Shown here: piece by piece, positions 42,832-53,456 of the stretch
Position numbering within the stretch: the stretch's first letter is position 1
Layout: each line of letters begins with the position of its first letter
DNA from: Galdieria sulphuraria
Lineage: Eukaryota; Rhodophyta; Bangiophyceae; Galdieriales; Galdieriaceae
Assembly: GCF_000341285.1 (NCBI RefSeq)
Contig: NW_005178425.1
Span: 27,911 to 91,910 of the forward strand
Direction: 5' to 3'
DNA: 64,000 nt
Program-made: the position numbers and the translations under genes
Notes under the pieces: model-generated
What the model saw: only the letters and a program-made list of their open reading frames with translations
What the model was told of the DNA's origin: nothing
The model's database searches: none

Positions 42832-45800
42832 ATGTCACATAACACAACAAGCTATGAGTTGTCCTCCAACGTGGATAATACTGCAGTGGAGGCACAAATG
42901 GACGTCCTGATAGAAGGAGTATGTGAACCTTCCAACTTGAAGACTTTGTTAACAAATAAAAAATATTAGGTTGTTAACGCTCTGACTGAAACAGATGAGA
43001 ATCCAACAGAATTACAATTGCTTGCTTCACGTATTCACGGTTTAGCTGCCGTGTTGGAAGAATATGAAGAACGCTTTAGAGAAACTGCTACAGATGCCAT
43101 AGACAACGAAAGAGATGACTTTCCCATCGGAGTTGCTTTAGGAACTCTTTTGGAATCAGAAGAAATTATATCCGCCGCCAGAAACTGGTTTTCAAGAGTT
43201 TCGCTTACTCTATCAACTCAGAACAACTTGTCTGCTAACTTCAAGAAACAAGTTTTTGGCGCGTGGTCAAGGCTACTCATTGCTTGTTTGGAAAGTGGTG
43301 AGGAAGAATTTGCAGATATGACTAGCGATGGTAAGTTTTCAGTTACTTGTATTGTGCTTACTGTTTTCATATGTCTGAATATAGAATCGGTTTTGAATGC
43401 CTTATTTGCTTGGTTCAACACTTCAGACAATAGTGACGAAGAAAGCTTAGCTCTGAGATCCTGGACAACTGGCCTTCTTGCATACATCTCGGAGATGATT
43501 CCTGAGGTTGCGGATTCCATTATACGAGAAGGTCTAGGAACCACTGCTGTTTCTAGATTGTTTGCTTTGGTGCTTGGACCTAATGTTGTTTACGAACTAG
43601 AAGGCACTCGAGTCAATGATAGTTCTGTTGTTATCCAGCCAGTTAATAGGAAATTGTATTTTGAGGAAGTTCGAAGAAAGAGTAGTTCAGCCAATCTCGA
43701 TTATACAGAAATGGCTATTGCACGTGAACTTCAATTTCTCTTACATCTATTAGAGTCAATTGGAGACTATGAAGAAATTCTGCCATATATATTATCGGAA
43801 TTTCGCGGTCTTCAATGTATCTTTACAATATTAACACATTGTGATCCTGCGATGAATATCCAGATTGTGGATGAAACGCTTCACATGGTTTCCTCATTAT
43901 TAGCCCATAAAGCATTCGGAAAGCAGTTGGTAGAGAAGTGTGGTATCGATGTCTTGCTACGTGTTCCACCTCTTCCATATTTACAATATGGTTTGTCCAT
44001 GTGCTTGTCACAACTTGCCCTTATTCCTCAGGTAAGATAGTGAACTCTCCATTGTATTAGTTTAACTAAAATGAACAGGTGCTTGAAACCATTTGTCGGC
44101 TTTCAGATGGCGTTGAGAAATGTACCAATCTCGTAAAATTGGGTTTGAGATTTATTGAAAGTCAGCAAAAGAGTGTTCGTAAGAATGCAGCTCAATTTAT
44201 AGCCTCAGCTGTCCAACATCCTCGCTTTTATACTCGATTTAATAAGTTACATGGAACGCAAATACTTTTGGCAGCAATTCAATGGCATGAAGAAAATTCA
44301 GAAATGATTAACGAAGTTGATATACAAAACGAGTTGGTGGAATACACTTCAGAATATATTTTACATGCATTGAGACAATTGGTCCGATCCGAAATGACTC
44401 TCTTGGCTGAATATATCAAGTACGGTTCTTTCAAAGGGATGGATTTCTGTGTAGCTTTGGCATTGGACTCGGAAAGTCTTGCCACTGCGTTTGCTATCTT
44501 AAGGGCCTATTGTCTACAGAAGAAAAAGCTTCGTCTTTCTGAAATATTTACGCATCATTACTATGGAAAGACAATCGAGATAATTGTGGAACAAGATGGA
44601 TTTGCTATCTTAACATCACGTATTTCGGCAGCTCTGAGATCACATTCATCGACAGTAACTCAATATGTCTTAGAAATTTTGGAAGTATTGACTGTTCCTC
44701 TTGTATATCATGAAAAGCTACTTTCTCTTCCCTCTACTTTTATGGTTGGTGATATGGATGCAGTAGATGACGAGTCTGCTTACTCTCCCGAAGACGGTGG
44801 TGCATTGGCATTGATTGTTAGAGCAGCAGGTCCTCGTTTTCATCGTGAATATCTTGTTGTTGCAGCTTCCTTGAGAGTTATCTGTAATCTTGTACATCCC
44901 AAGGGTTGGTGTCCTTCGTCTGAGTATTTTCTAAAATATGGCATTTCCAAAAGTACTATTGAAAATCTTACCGAAGATGACGGTTTGAATATGCAGAGAG
45001 AGGCAATAAGGAAATCTAATGGAATAAGAGTAAGTGCTTTGTTATTGTTTGTTAATTTGTGAATATATTATCCACATCAAAGGTATTACTGTGGAGACTT
45101 CGAGTCCGTGCAGCTCCAGACAAATCGGACATGATTCTCTTTCTAGTCGTACGTGCCTTACAGGGTTTGGCAAGACAGAGAATGATCTTACAAGTTTTGA
45201 ACCAATTGCATGTTTCTGAAATACTGGCAGACATCGTTCGGCAGAGCACTGCTTCTGGAGGTGCAGGCTCCTTATTCCAAACAAAATTCAGAACCGAAGC
45301 ATTGGACCTTAGTTCACGTGTGGCTGGTGGTGGTCTTTCCCTTGCACTTGCAGAAGCTTACGACCCAACACTTCGTAGTGTTGCCAGAGCAGCTGCAGTT
45401 TCATCAACTCCAGTTAGTTTTTCTGAACAAGAACTGCTACAACTCATTCATGACTTTTTGCGTTCTCGAAAACTTTTCCAAACTGCATCTTCTCTGATAG
45501 AAGAAGCAAATATACAACCTCTTCCTTCTATTACAGGAGGTTCTCCAAGGACTCCAAGACCTGTTAGTGTGTCTTACAACAACAAGTCTTTCAACACACC
45601 CAGTTTCAGGACTCCTACTCGTGAACGTCTTCTGGCAGAGATTCAGGAACAACAGTCTTCTAGAAATTCATTGGAAACCATCGTTAAGGGATATTTATTA
45701 TCACAACATAGTAAATGTTTACATCCTGCATCTCTTTTACCACCGTTTTCGCTATTGAAGCCACATCGATGTCCAGTTCCTGAAATGGAAACGACCAGTG

Positions 45801-47393
45801 CTCCAAGAAACATTGTAAGATTAATGAAACAGCGAGAAGTTTTATCACATCAACGTCAATTTCGAGATGGAAGAATGAGAGGTGCAACTAGAAGAGCCAA
45901 GAGGTTTGTGTTTTCAAAGTTTCGATCAAGGAGAACCTATAAATTTGCATCTTCTCAAACACCTGTATTTCATCCTGCTGAAAAGAACATTTCATGCGTT
46001 TGCTTTTTGGATAAGGAGGATTGCTCTCCTTTGGATAATTTTGGTGGACTACTTGTTTGTTCACTCTCAGGGGCAGTTAGGCGTTATGGCATATATCCCA
46101 TGTTACATTCAATAGGTGAGTAGAAGCTATGTCGTTGTTTCGAAATGGTAAATGACTGTTTTCTATAGATAATTACGAAGAGTGGAGACTGCTTCAAGAT
46201 AATGATCTGTTTTTATGGAGCATTACACGTTCATTTGATAGCAAACAATTGCTTTTAGGTTGTAGTGATAGTCATCGAAAGCGACAGTTTGGTAACAGTG
46301 GAAAACTATGTTTATGGCAAACAGATAACTTGTCAGGAATGATGCCTAATCGGGAGTTTCAGCATGATGAGTATGCACCTCAATATGGGATCTTTTCAAA
46401 GAATTCGGAGAAGATACTAGCAGCAGGTCCACTTGGTTCTTTATTATATCATACAGAATCAGGAGAAGTATTGCACAAGTTTCGAAATCCGCCAGATATA
46501 GAGAGAACTGCAGCATTGAGGAATCGTCCTTGTTGGTCACCCAACGAGTCGTTGATACTTAGTGCAGGTGCATTATGGGATAGTAGACGGGCTAGAATGG
46601 TTCATCGTTTTGAAAGCTTGGGCACTGTAAGTAATGCATGTTTCCATCCTTCTGGACTGGAAGTCATCATCGGCTCTGAAATGTGGGATTTAAGAACCTT
46701 CAAGGTAATGTGCTATTGTCCAGTTGTGTTTTTTGTATCTCAGTAGTTTCATAGTTACTTCGATCTGTCCCAGCTCTCGGACTGGTGGACTTGCAGTTTA
46801 CTTCATGTGGGGAGTTAGCGTTTGGTATTCCAACCAGATATTCCAATAGTATGCGCGACTTGTGTAATCGAGAAAATCTTCGCCCCACAGCTTTTACAGT
46901 GTTTGATGCTTGTGACTATAGTGAAATCTCTTCTGTTGATTTGGGTTGTAATGTTTGGGATTTGCAATTGGATAACTTTGATTCTTATGCAGCCGTTTGT
47001 GTCTCTGATTATCGTTTGGATGAAATGGAATCAGAGTCATTTGTGCGATTGTTTGAAATCGGTGCTGGTCGAAAGAGTGCATTTAGTCTTTATCTGAATG
47101 AGGAAGAGGAAGAAGAAGAAAAGGAAGAAGAAGCAAGTGAAATGGGCACTGATTATGATATGAGTAGTGACTCTAACGAAAGTAGCCTAATGAGTTATGA
47201 GGAAGATGATGAAGATGAGGATGAAGATGATGGAAGTTCGGGTGACGAGGAACAAGTCTTTGAGGTTCCTATGTTTGATTTAGTGGTTGATGATGAAATG
47301 ATGGAAAGCGATTCTGATGATGATGATGACGACTTTTCGACAGACGAAACAAGACAGCATGAAAATGGCCAACGTTTTGGTTACTTTTACTAG
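42832..47393 (+). CDS. DCAF1: DDB1- and CUL4-associated factor 1 (DCAF1/VprBP)
   Basis: Seven exons, 42832-42918, 42970-43330, 43385-44031, 44079-45029, 45083-46115, 46169-46704 and 46755-47393, give 1417 residues. The N-terminal two thirds form an armadillo-like helical region. A LisH motif lies near 797-830 (LLQLIHDFLRSRKLFQTASS). A WD40 domain starts near 985 (FVFSKFRSRRTYKFASSQTP, then ISCVCFLDKE). A strongly acidic tail has runs of Glu and Asp. This is the full DCAF1 layout. It is a substrate receptor for CRL4 ubiquitin ligases. The 54-nt intron 43331-43384 is in frame and stop-free. DDB2 and a DCAF12-like protein are in the same window. Confidence 0.93.
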
Positions 47394-47491
47394 GAAGCCA
47401 TGACCTATTTCTTTGTTGAGTCCAATAAAGTCATACATAATACGCGGTCTTCATAATGTCCTTATAGTTTACTGAGAACAACCAAATATAT

Positions 47492-48278
47492 TTATTCAGA
47501 AGATTCATCTTCCTTTTTCTCATCCAATCCTTTGGCTAAATGAATAGCTCTTGCTAGTTTCGTTGGAACTTGATGAATAGAAGCTGCCAATTGAGTGTGC
47601 ACCGACTGAATGGCAAAAGCAATCTGCGCAATCAACTCCTTCTTGGAAGGTAACTGCAACACTCGTTTCAACTCATCTCCCGAAAAAACATAAGTGTCTA
47701 TAACTCCATATCTAAAGGTAACTTCTTTCTTATTTTCTTGATTCGCGGTTTCAAACTGCTCTATAAAAGGCTTAAAATCCCCAGATAAAAACAACCAAGC
47801 GTTTGTTCCACTTAAATTGGATTGCAAAGCTTGAAAAGGAGTTCCCTCTATTGCTCTTTTCATCAAAGTATTTTTTACTACTTTTATCTTCGCCTCAGCA
47901 AGTTTACGCCTCAAGTCACTAAGTTCTTTATGCGTATACCCTTCCGTTGGAAACGAGATGATGACAGAAGAACGATTCAGCAATTCAGTCACTTCACTAA
48001 CCAAGTTTTGTTTCTTCTCCAGCACTAGGGGGGAAAGCATTTTCCAAGTCTGACGACAGAAAGTAAACAGGTCTCTTATAAGAGTCTAGTTTCCTTACCT
48101 GCAAGGAGGAAGGACGACGTTTCAAAGCACATCTAGGATGAAGACAACCAATAAAGCTTTTCCTGTAAATATTCTCGCATCTTTCAAGCGTTCCTTTATT
48201 TAAGCTTGTTTCCAAACACAAAGGGGCGGTCGATACAAAACCCGATAACTTTAAACTGCCAGTTGCGGACGTCTTCAT
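47492..48278 (-). CDS. rpl10: Plastid 50S ribosomal protein L10 (bacterial type)
   Basis: Exons 48278-48099 and 48049-47492, with a 49-nt intron, encode 245 residues. Exon 1 is a transit-peptide-like leader of about 60 residues rich in Ser, Leu, Lys and Arg. Exon 2 holds the L10 domain: KKQNLVSEVTELLNRSSVII, LRRKLAEAKIKVVKNTLMKR and GTNAWLFLSGDF, followed by a C-terminal helix that would bind L7/L12. Its bacterial type and leader point to a plastid; a mitochondrial L10 is possible but less likely. The ATG is 41 bp downstream of the sigma-factor stop on the same strand. Confidence 0.88.
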
Positions 48279-48319
48279 TGCAACTCAAAGGGCCAATATG
48301 AGAATGATTGATTCTAAAA

Positions 48320-49840
48320 TCAATAAAATTTTAAAGTTTCCACTTGTGCACATTTTCGAATCTTGGTTAGAGCTCGTCTTTCTATTCTTCTAACTCCTTC
48401 TTCTGTCAATTGAAATATACAACCTATTTCATTTAAAGTCATAGGTTCGCCATCCTCCCAACCATATCGCAAGCAAAGAATATCTCGTTCCTTGGGCTCC
48501 AACACAGAGAAACATTGTTCCAAATCATCCCTAAGAAACGTCTCATACAGAGCACAAGTAGCTTGTTGACGACGACTATGTTTACGTGGAAGCGCTGACT
48601 TTTGTTCTTCCAAAGAATATGACGGAAGTTGTAACAGAGCTAGTCTACAATAATGAACAACCTTTCTATACGGTATTCCAGTTTGCTCGGATAAGCTTCT
48701 TATATTGGGAAACTGACCCAACTGATAGGATAGAAACCTTCTTTCTCGACGAATAGTTTTCAAAGCATCAGATATATGAACAGGTAACCGTACCAAGTGC
48801 TGATATTGATTCACAGCACGTTGTAGGGAATGCCTTATCCACCAAGAAGCATAAGTCGAAAAACGAAGGCCTCTACAAAGATCAAACTTCTCTACCGCTT
48901 TTAACAATCCTATAACACCTTCTTGTACTAAATCGTCAAAACTTAAGCCTTTTTGCAGAAAATTTCTACAAATGGCATTGATCAGTTGTAGATGAGAAGT
49001 TATTAGTTTATGTTTCGCTTGTCGTGCAAGTTTGTTCCACCTTCTCAACTCTAATTCGCTTATGTTGCATAAATATGACCACTCTTTAATTCCCATTTTA
49101 CGATTCAGCAACGATTCTCTCTCCATCTTCTTCTCTTCCAGTTCACGATAGGTTTGTAAAATAGATAAACATTCTCTTTCTTCCTTATGATCAAGGCGAT
49201 GATGCTTCGCTTTTCGATAAAGAAAAGGTTGAATTTGCTCTGTGACAGACCGTTGGAATGGGTTCGTTCGTCCAAGTCTCGGAGACGACTTGCGATTGGA
49301 AGTCTCATTCAATGTACTATCGTTTCTTTTCAGGTATTTTGGGTGGAACTTGAACGAATCAAAATATCCATCTTTGACTACTTCTTGAGTCTGACACGAT
49401 GAAAGAATAGAAGATGTAACATTTCTTTCCAAACAGATGGAAACTTCCTTATTCAATAGGATCAAAACAACGACTAGAAACTGCAAGTAACGGTTGAATC
49501 GGAAGTTGTGCTGCTGGATCCAATTATTCTTATTCAACTCTATTCGCTGCAGCTGCCAATAAAACCCGTTTTTTCTTTTCAACTTGTTCCAAGAGAAAAA
49601 TATATTGTAAAGCCACTGATAACTCCTTGTTTTCGGAGAATACTTGGCAAAGTTTCGACCATTCCACCAAAAAGTCGGATCCAACAAGGGTTTAGATTGT
49701 TCCTGAGGAAGAGACAAAATAAAAAGAGGAACGATTCTATTATTCCGTGACGTAGAAACAGTATGAGTCTCGTAGTGTGGTCTAGTCGAGTACAAGTGCG
49801 AATCTAGCAAGCTTTTTGAAAGTTTACAACGTGGCTCCAT
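48320..49840 (-). CDS. Plastid RNA polymerase sigma factor (sigma-70 family)
   Basis: A single exon of 506 residues starts at ATG 49840. About 250 poorly conserved residues, probably including a transit peptide, precede the sigma core. Region 2 reads ICRNFLQKGLSFDDLVQEGV and FSTYASWWIRHSLQRAV, with the core-binding and -10 recognition segments. Region 3 starts at LVRLPVHISDALKTIRRERR. Region 4 reads LEPKERDILCLRYG, then LNEIGCIFQLTEEGVRRIER, the -35-binding helix-turn-helix. Red algal plastid genomes keep the bacterial-type RNA polymerase core, so sigma factors are nuclear-encoded. It lies directly upstream of plastid L10. Confidence 0.94.
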   Translation of the reverse strand: MEPRCKLSKSLLDSHLYSTRPHYETHTVSTSRNNRIVPLFILSLPQEQSKPLLDPTFWWNGRNFAKYSPKTRSYQWLYNIFFSWNKLKRKNGFYWQLQRIELNKNNWIQQHNFRFNRYLQFLVVVLILLNKEVSICLERNVTSSILSSCQTQEVVKDGYFDSFKFHPKYLKRNDSTLNETSNRKSSPRLGRTNPFQRSVTEQIQPFLYRKAKHHRLDHKEERECLSILQTYRELEEKKMERESLLNRKMGIKEWSYLCNISELELRRWNKLARQAKHKLITSHLQLINAICRNFLQKGLSFDDLVQEGVIGLLKAVEKFDLCRGLRFSTYASWWIRHSLQRAVNQYQHLVRLPVHISDALKTIRRERRFLSYQLGQFPNIRSLSEQTGIPYRKVVHYCRLALLQLPSYSLEEQKSALPRKHSRRQQATCALYETFLRDDLEQCFSVLEPKERDILCLRYGWEDGEPMTLNEIGCIFQLTEEGVRRIERRALTKIRKCAQVETLKFY

Positions 49841-50463
49841 TTTTTAAAAAAGGATGACAACATCTAAACTTGATAGCTTGATTAGATTCTATGCGTTGAT
49901 GTTGAGTTTTTTGGGAAACCGCAGAATTAGTCTACCGCCCAGCCATGTCGTGGAATTTTCAACAATCGGAATGAAAAAACGTTCATCGTCGGCAATCGAC
50001 AAAAGAGGAAGGTTCAGTCAACCCCCAAAAAAAATGCTTTGCAGAAATGGCGCCAAGTTGTTCATTTTTGATTCATATTGTGCAATATTGAAGAACAGAG
50101 TTTCCATTTTCGAATGCAGCGGTAAAAACTGAACTGTATTATATATCATGACATAGTACGATGAGAGTAGCTCTATATCATACATTCAAAGTAATTTCCA
50201 AAGGATAGGAGAATATTCAATTTTTTGGACAAACTATAGGTTAACTGCATCCTCCTATTTTGACTACCAATAATATAAGAGCAAGCAAGGCACAGAAACA
50301 TGAAGTTGGATGAATTATGCACCTAAACCCCCAAGCAACAGGTATTCTTGCAGAATTTTAAAAATATTCAAGCAATATAGAAGAGGCATAATGAGATGAG
50401 CAGTTGTACTCTTTTACGTTGTCTAAAGACTTAACAAGCCCTTTCATTTTGGATTAGAAGGAA
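49841..50463. other. Divergent promoter region of the sigma factor and DusA genes
   Basis: AT-rich. An ATG-started frame of 92 codons (49854-50132, plus) begins 13 bp from the sigma ATG but has no motif and low-complexity composition; I treat it as chance. No RNA gene is seen. Confidence 0.45.
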
Positions 50464-51684
50464 ATGGTGAAGGAGAATGATTCTCAACCTTCTTTGCTAT
50501 TCATATGTGGTCTCACACGAGTTCCACTTTGCACCAAAGCAGTATATAAACGATACGGTTTGCATTCATTTCGATTTTTAAAGTATTCTCGTCGTTGCCT
50601 AGTCAACTGCAGCTTAACCCATCGACAGCTGTTTTCTGTGGCTCCTATGATGGACGTTACAGACAAGCACTTTAGAAATCTTGCCAGAATGATTTCTAAG
50701 CATGCAGTTCTTTATACAGAAATGATAGTGGACAACGTTATCATTCATAGCGACGGAGAAAAGCGCAGAAGAATACTCGATTTTGACAGTGCTCAGAGAC
50801 CTCTATGTTTGCAAATAGGCGGTTCCGACCCAAGTAAAGTGTCAAAAGCTGTACATATTGCGCACAAATATTTCCGTTATGATGACTACAACTTGAACTG
50901 CGGTTGTCCCTCGGATAAAGTTAGTTCTCAAGGTTGTTTTGGTGCTATTTTAATGAAGCAGCCAGAGAAAGTTGCTAGAATTACTTCTCGAGTAGCAGAA
51001 ACAGTTGGAAAACCAATGACAGTAAAATGCCGTATTGGGGTTGATCATCACGACTCTTATGAATTCTTATCCAATTTTATACATGTTGTATCTACTTCAG
51101 GTCATGTGAATCACTTTATTATCCATGCCCGAAGTGCTTGGCTGTCTGGACTGTCACCCAAAGAAAATCGTTCAAAACCTCCAATCAAATATGAATATGT
51201 TTACCGACTGACAAAGGATTTTCCTCACTTAAAGTTTACGTTGAATGGGCAAGTTTCCACTTTGAGCGATGTCGTCATGCATCTTTCGAAAGGCGTGGAA
51301 GGAGTAATGTTAGGAAGGGCTGTAATGGAAAGACCTTGGAATAGTCTAAGACTTGTAGACTGCATAATCTATAATGATTTTAGTACGCTGATTCGTAGAA
51401 AGTATGTCGTACAAAAATATCTTGAGCATATTGCACAGTATGAAGGTCATGCTTCTCGCTATCTTTTAGTGAAACCTGTTCTTCAGTTATTTGCTGGAGA
51501 AATGAATTGTCGTATCTTTAGAGCCAGATGCGGAGAGTGTCTGCAACAGGGTCATTCTGCTTCTGATTCCATTCGATATGCATTGAATATATTACCACAA
51601 TCAGTTTTAGAGCAAGAAAGCTGGAATTCAGAAGAATTGCTTGCCTTCAAAGACATTCAGGAGAGAGTTACAGTGGCTAATTGA
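50464..51684 (+). CDS. dusA: tRNA-dihydrouridine synthase A
   Basis: A single exon of 406 residues. A 55-residue Arg/Ser-rich leader suggests organelle import. The Dus TIM barrel starts at FSVAPMMDVTDKHFRNLAR. It shows RPLCLQIGGSDPSKVSKAVH, the catalytic-Cys segment DDYNLNCGCPSDKVSSQGCF, MTVKCRIGVDHHDSYEFL, FIIHARSAWLSGLSPKENR (typical of DusA), and EGVMLGRAVMERPW. The enzyme reduces uridines in the tRNA D-loop with FMN and NADPH; DusA specificity (U20/U20a) is by family. Bacterial-like sequence fits a plastid or mitochondrial role. Confidence 0.93.
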   Translation: MVKENDSQPSLLFICGLTRVPLCTKAVYKRYGLHSFRFLKYSRRCLVNCSLTHRQLFSVAPMMDVTDKHFRNLARMISKHAVLYTEMIVDNVIIHSDGEKRRRILDFDSAQRPLCLQIGGSDPSKVSKAVHIAHKYFRYDDYNLNCGCPSDKVSSQGCFGAILMKQPEKVARITSRVAETVGKPMTVKCRIGVDHHDSYEFLSNFIHVVSTSGHVNHFIIHARSAWLSGLSPKENRSKPPIKYEYVYRLTKDFPHLKFTLNGQVSTLSDVVMHLSKGVEGVMLGRAVMERPWNSLRLVDCIIYNDFSTLIRRKYVVQKYLEHIAQYEGHASRYLLVKPVLQLFAGEMNCRIFRARCGECLQQGHSASDSIRYALNILPQSVLEQESWNSEELLAFKDIQERVTVAN

Positions 51685-51748
51685 TGTCTCAATTTTATTC
51701 AGACAGTGTCCAACGGACAATCGTTAACCGGAATTGTTTGCTTTCGAT

Positions 51749-53362
51749 ATGGCACATGAAAGAACCGCTTTATCCAGTTCCAATAACACTGCCTTTGAAA
51801 AGATAATTAGAAGACATATTGTAGATCAAAGTGACGGAGAGTTGCAAGAAGGAGACTGCAAGTGGATTCTCGTGGACCATGTCACTGTTCCTTGGAATAT
51901 GGCCACGCTTTTGACCGACCTTCTGCCTACTGTCGAAAAGGAATTTATTTCAGCTTTACAGCAGTGGCGCATAGATAATTACAGCCAGGAAGAAAGGTGG
52001 AACCATCAATTATCACGTCGTGGAACCGTTCGGGAACAGACGTCTTGGCAAGTGAGTGGTTTGCCGCTCGCAGGTTCTGTACTTATAGGACTCGAACCCA
52101 GTTGTATTGTAAGTATGAACATATATTGTTGTTTATTGATTTTGTATACTACAATCTGTTAGAAATGGGGAGCTTTAGGTTGTGTAAGTTTTCCCGCAGT
52201 GCAGTGCGATTTTCCAGACATACTGTCAAAGTCTCAAGTTTGGTTGAATATTCCTCCCGTTATCAAAATAGGCATCTCAGAAAGAGTTGCTTCTGTTATT
52301 GGCAGCAATAATATAATTCAGTCTGTGCATACTATCCTTGAAAGAGTTGGTGTTACAGGACCCATTGCAATCGAGTTTACTGGAAAAGGTTGTTTCTATC
52401 TTTCTATTGAAGAACGAATGAAAATTATAGACTCTGTTAATAATTGCAATGTGATTTGTTGTCTGTTTCCACCTGATGAGAAGACAAAACGACATCTGTA
52501 CAGCAAGCTTGAGAACTTGCAACAAGTCTTGGTAAGCGTACAATCTAAGGTACCAGTTTATTTTTATGATCTTCTGCGTCAACAAATGGATTCATTAGAA
52601 CAAGTTTTTCATATGGAGAGAAATGAAGGAAACTACAGTGCTTATGTAATCTGGATTGATGAAATAATACAAGATGAGTACAAGAAGCATATTGGATGGG
52701 AAAGGGATCTCTTTTGTATCTACCAAACATGTCCAATTGATTTATCTTCCCAGTCGATAAATAGAAATGAGACTTTACCTCCAATATTGGGTGGTTTTGT
52801 TTTGTTCTGTCCTACCAACTCCATCGATGCGACGCTTATTTTGCCCAAAAGTGAAAGTACATTCAACTCTCGTATAATGAATGCCTTTGATCCATCGTTT
52901 GAACAAAAGCTTATTCCATGTACACAGCCCATTGTCTTGGTAGTTGGATTTGATTTTGGAAAGAATGGTTGGCATTTGTCGGGTCTTGCCAAGTGTTTGT
53001 GGGATCTTGGTATTCATATAATCATAGGTGGTACATTTGATTACGCCTTTTATCGTAATGCAGTTAATCAAGGAATATTAGTTTTGCAGTCACCTGAGTT
53101 TGTCAAGTTTCTTCAACATTGCGAGTGGAATGTTGAGGAGCGTTCTCTGTCTTTTCAAGCCGACTCTGGAGTATATTCTGAAACTACTTGCCTTTATCTT
53201 TCGGAAGCGTTGCCAACCAAATGTCAAGTGAAGTTGCAACTGGATCAATGGAAACTTTGGTTTCCTGTTCATCACGGGAATGTGGAAGTGCGCAGCTTTC
53301 CTATAGAACCATCATCCAAAATAATCCAAGAGAAATGTATATTCTCCACGACACTGACATGA
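51749..53362 (+). CDS. Degenerate aconitase/isopropylmalate-isomerase superfamily protein (likely pseudoenzyme)
   Basis: Exons 51749-52108 and 52163-53362, with a 54-nt intron, encode 519 residues; the ATG at 51749 is the first in frame. Residues about 115-235 match the LeuC/aconitase core: KWGALGCVSFPAVQ (compare YGALG), VWLNIPPVIKI, TGPIAIEFTGKGCFYLSIEE and FPPDEKTKRHL. Residues 328-450 match the swivel (LeuD) domain: GGFVLFCPTNSIDATLILP, ILVVGFDFGKNGW-type segment, IHIIIGGTFDYAFYRNAVN. The catalytic DSHTCT motif is replaced by LEPSCI, the CTNGR cluster ligands are missing in a 95-residue linker, and the swivel GSSREH is GKNGWHL. At 519 residues it is well below the roughly 650-780 of fused isomerases. 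Loss of isomerase activity is inferred; the role is unknown. Confidence 0.75.
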
Positions 53363-53456
53363 CGATCGAATGGTTTTTCTATGTTCGAAGATTTAGCCAA
53401 AAGAAGTTTCTAAACGAGTGTCCAATCCGTATAGTTTGTAAAATTGTAGGAATTTA

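Noticed and set aside
49854-50132. ATG-started 92-codon frame 13 bp from the sigma-factor ATG
   Set aside because: Low-complexity, no motif, and lies in the divergent promoter; most likely chance.
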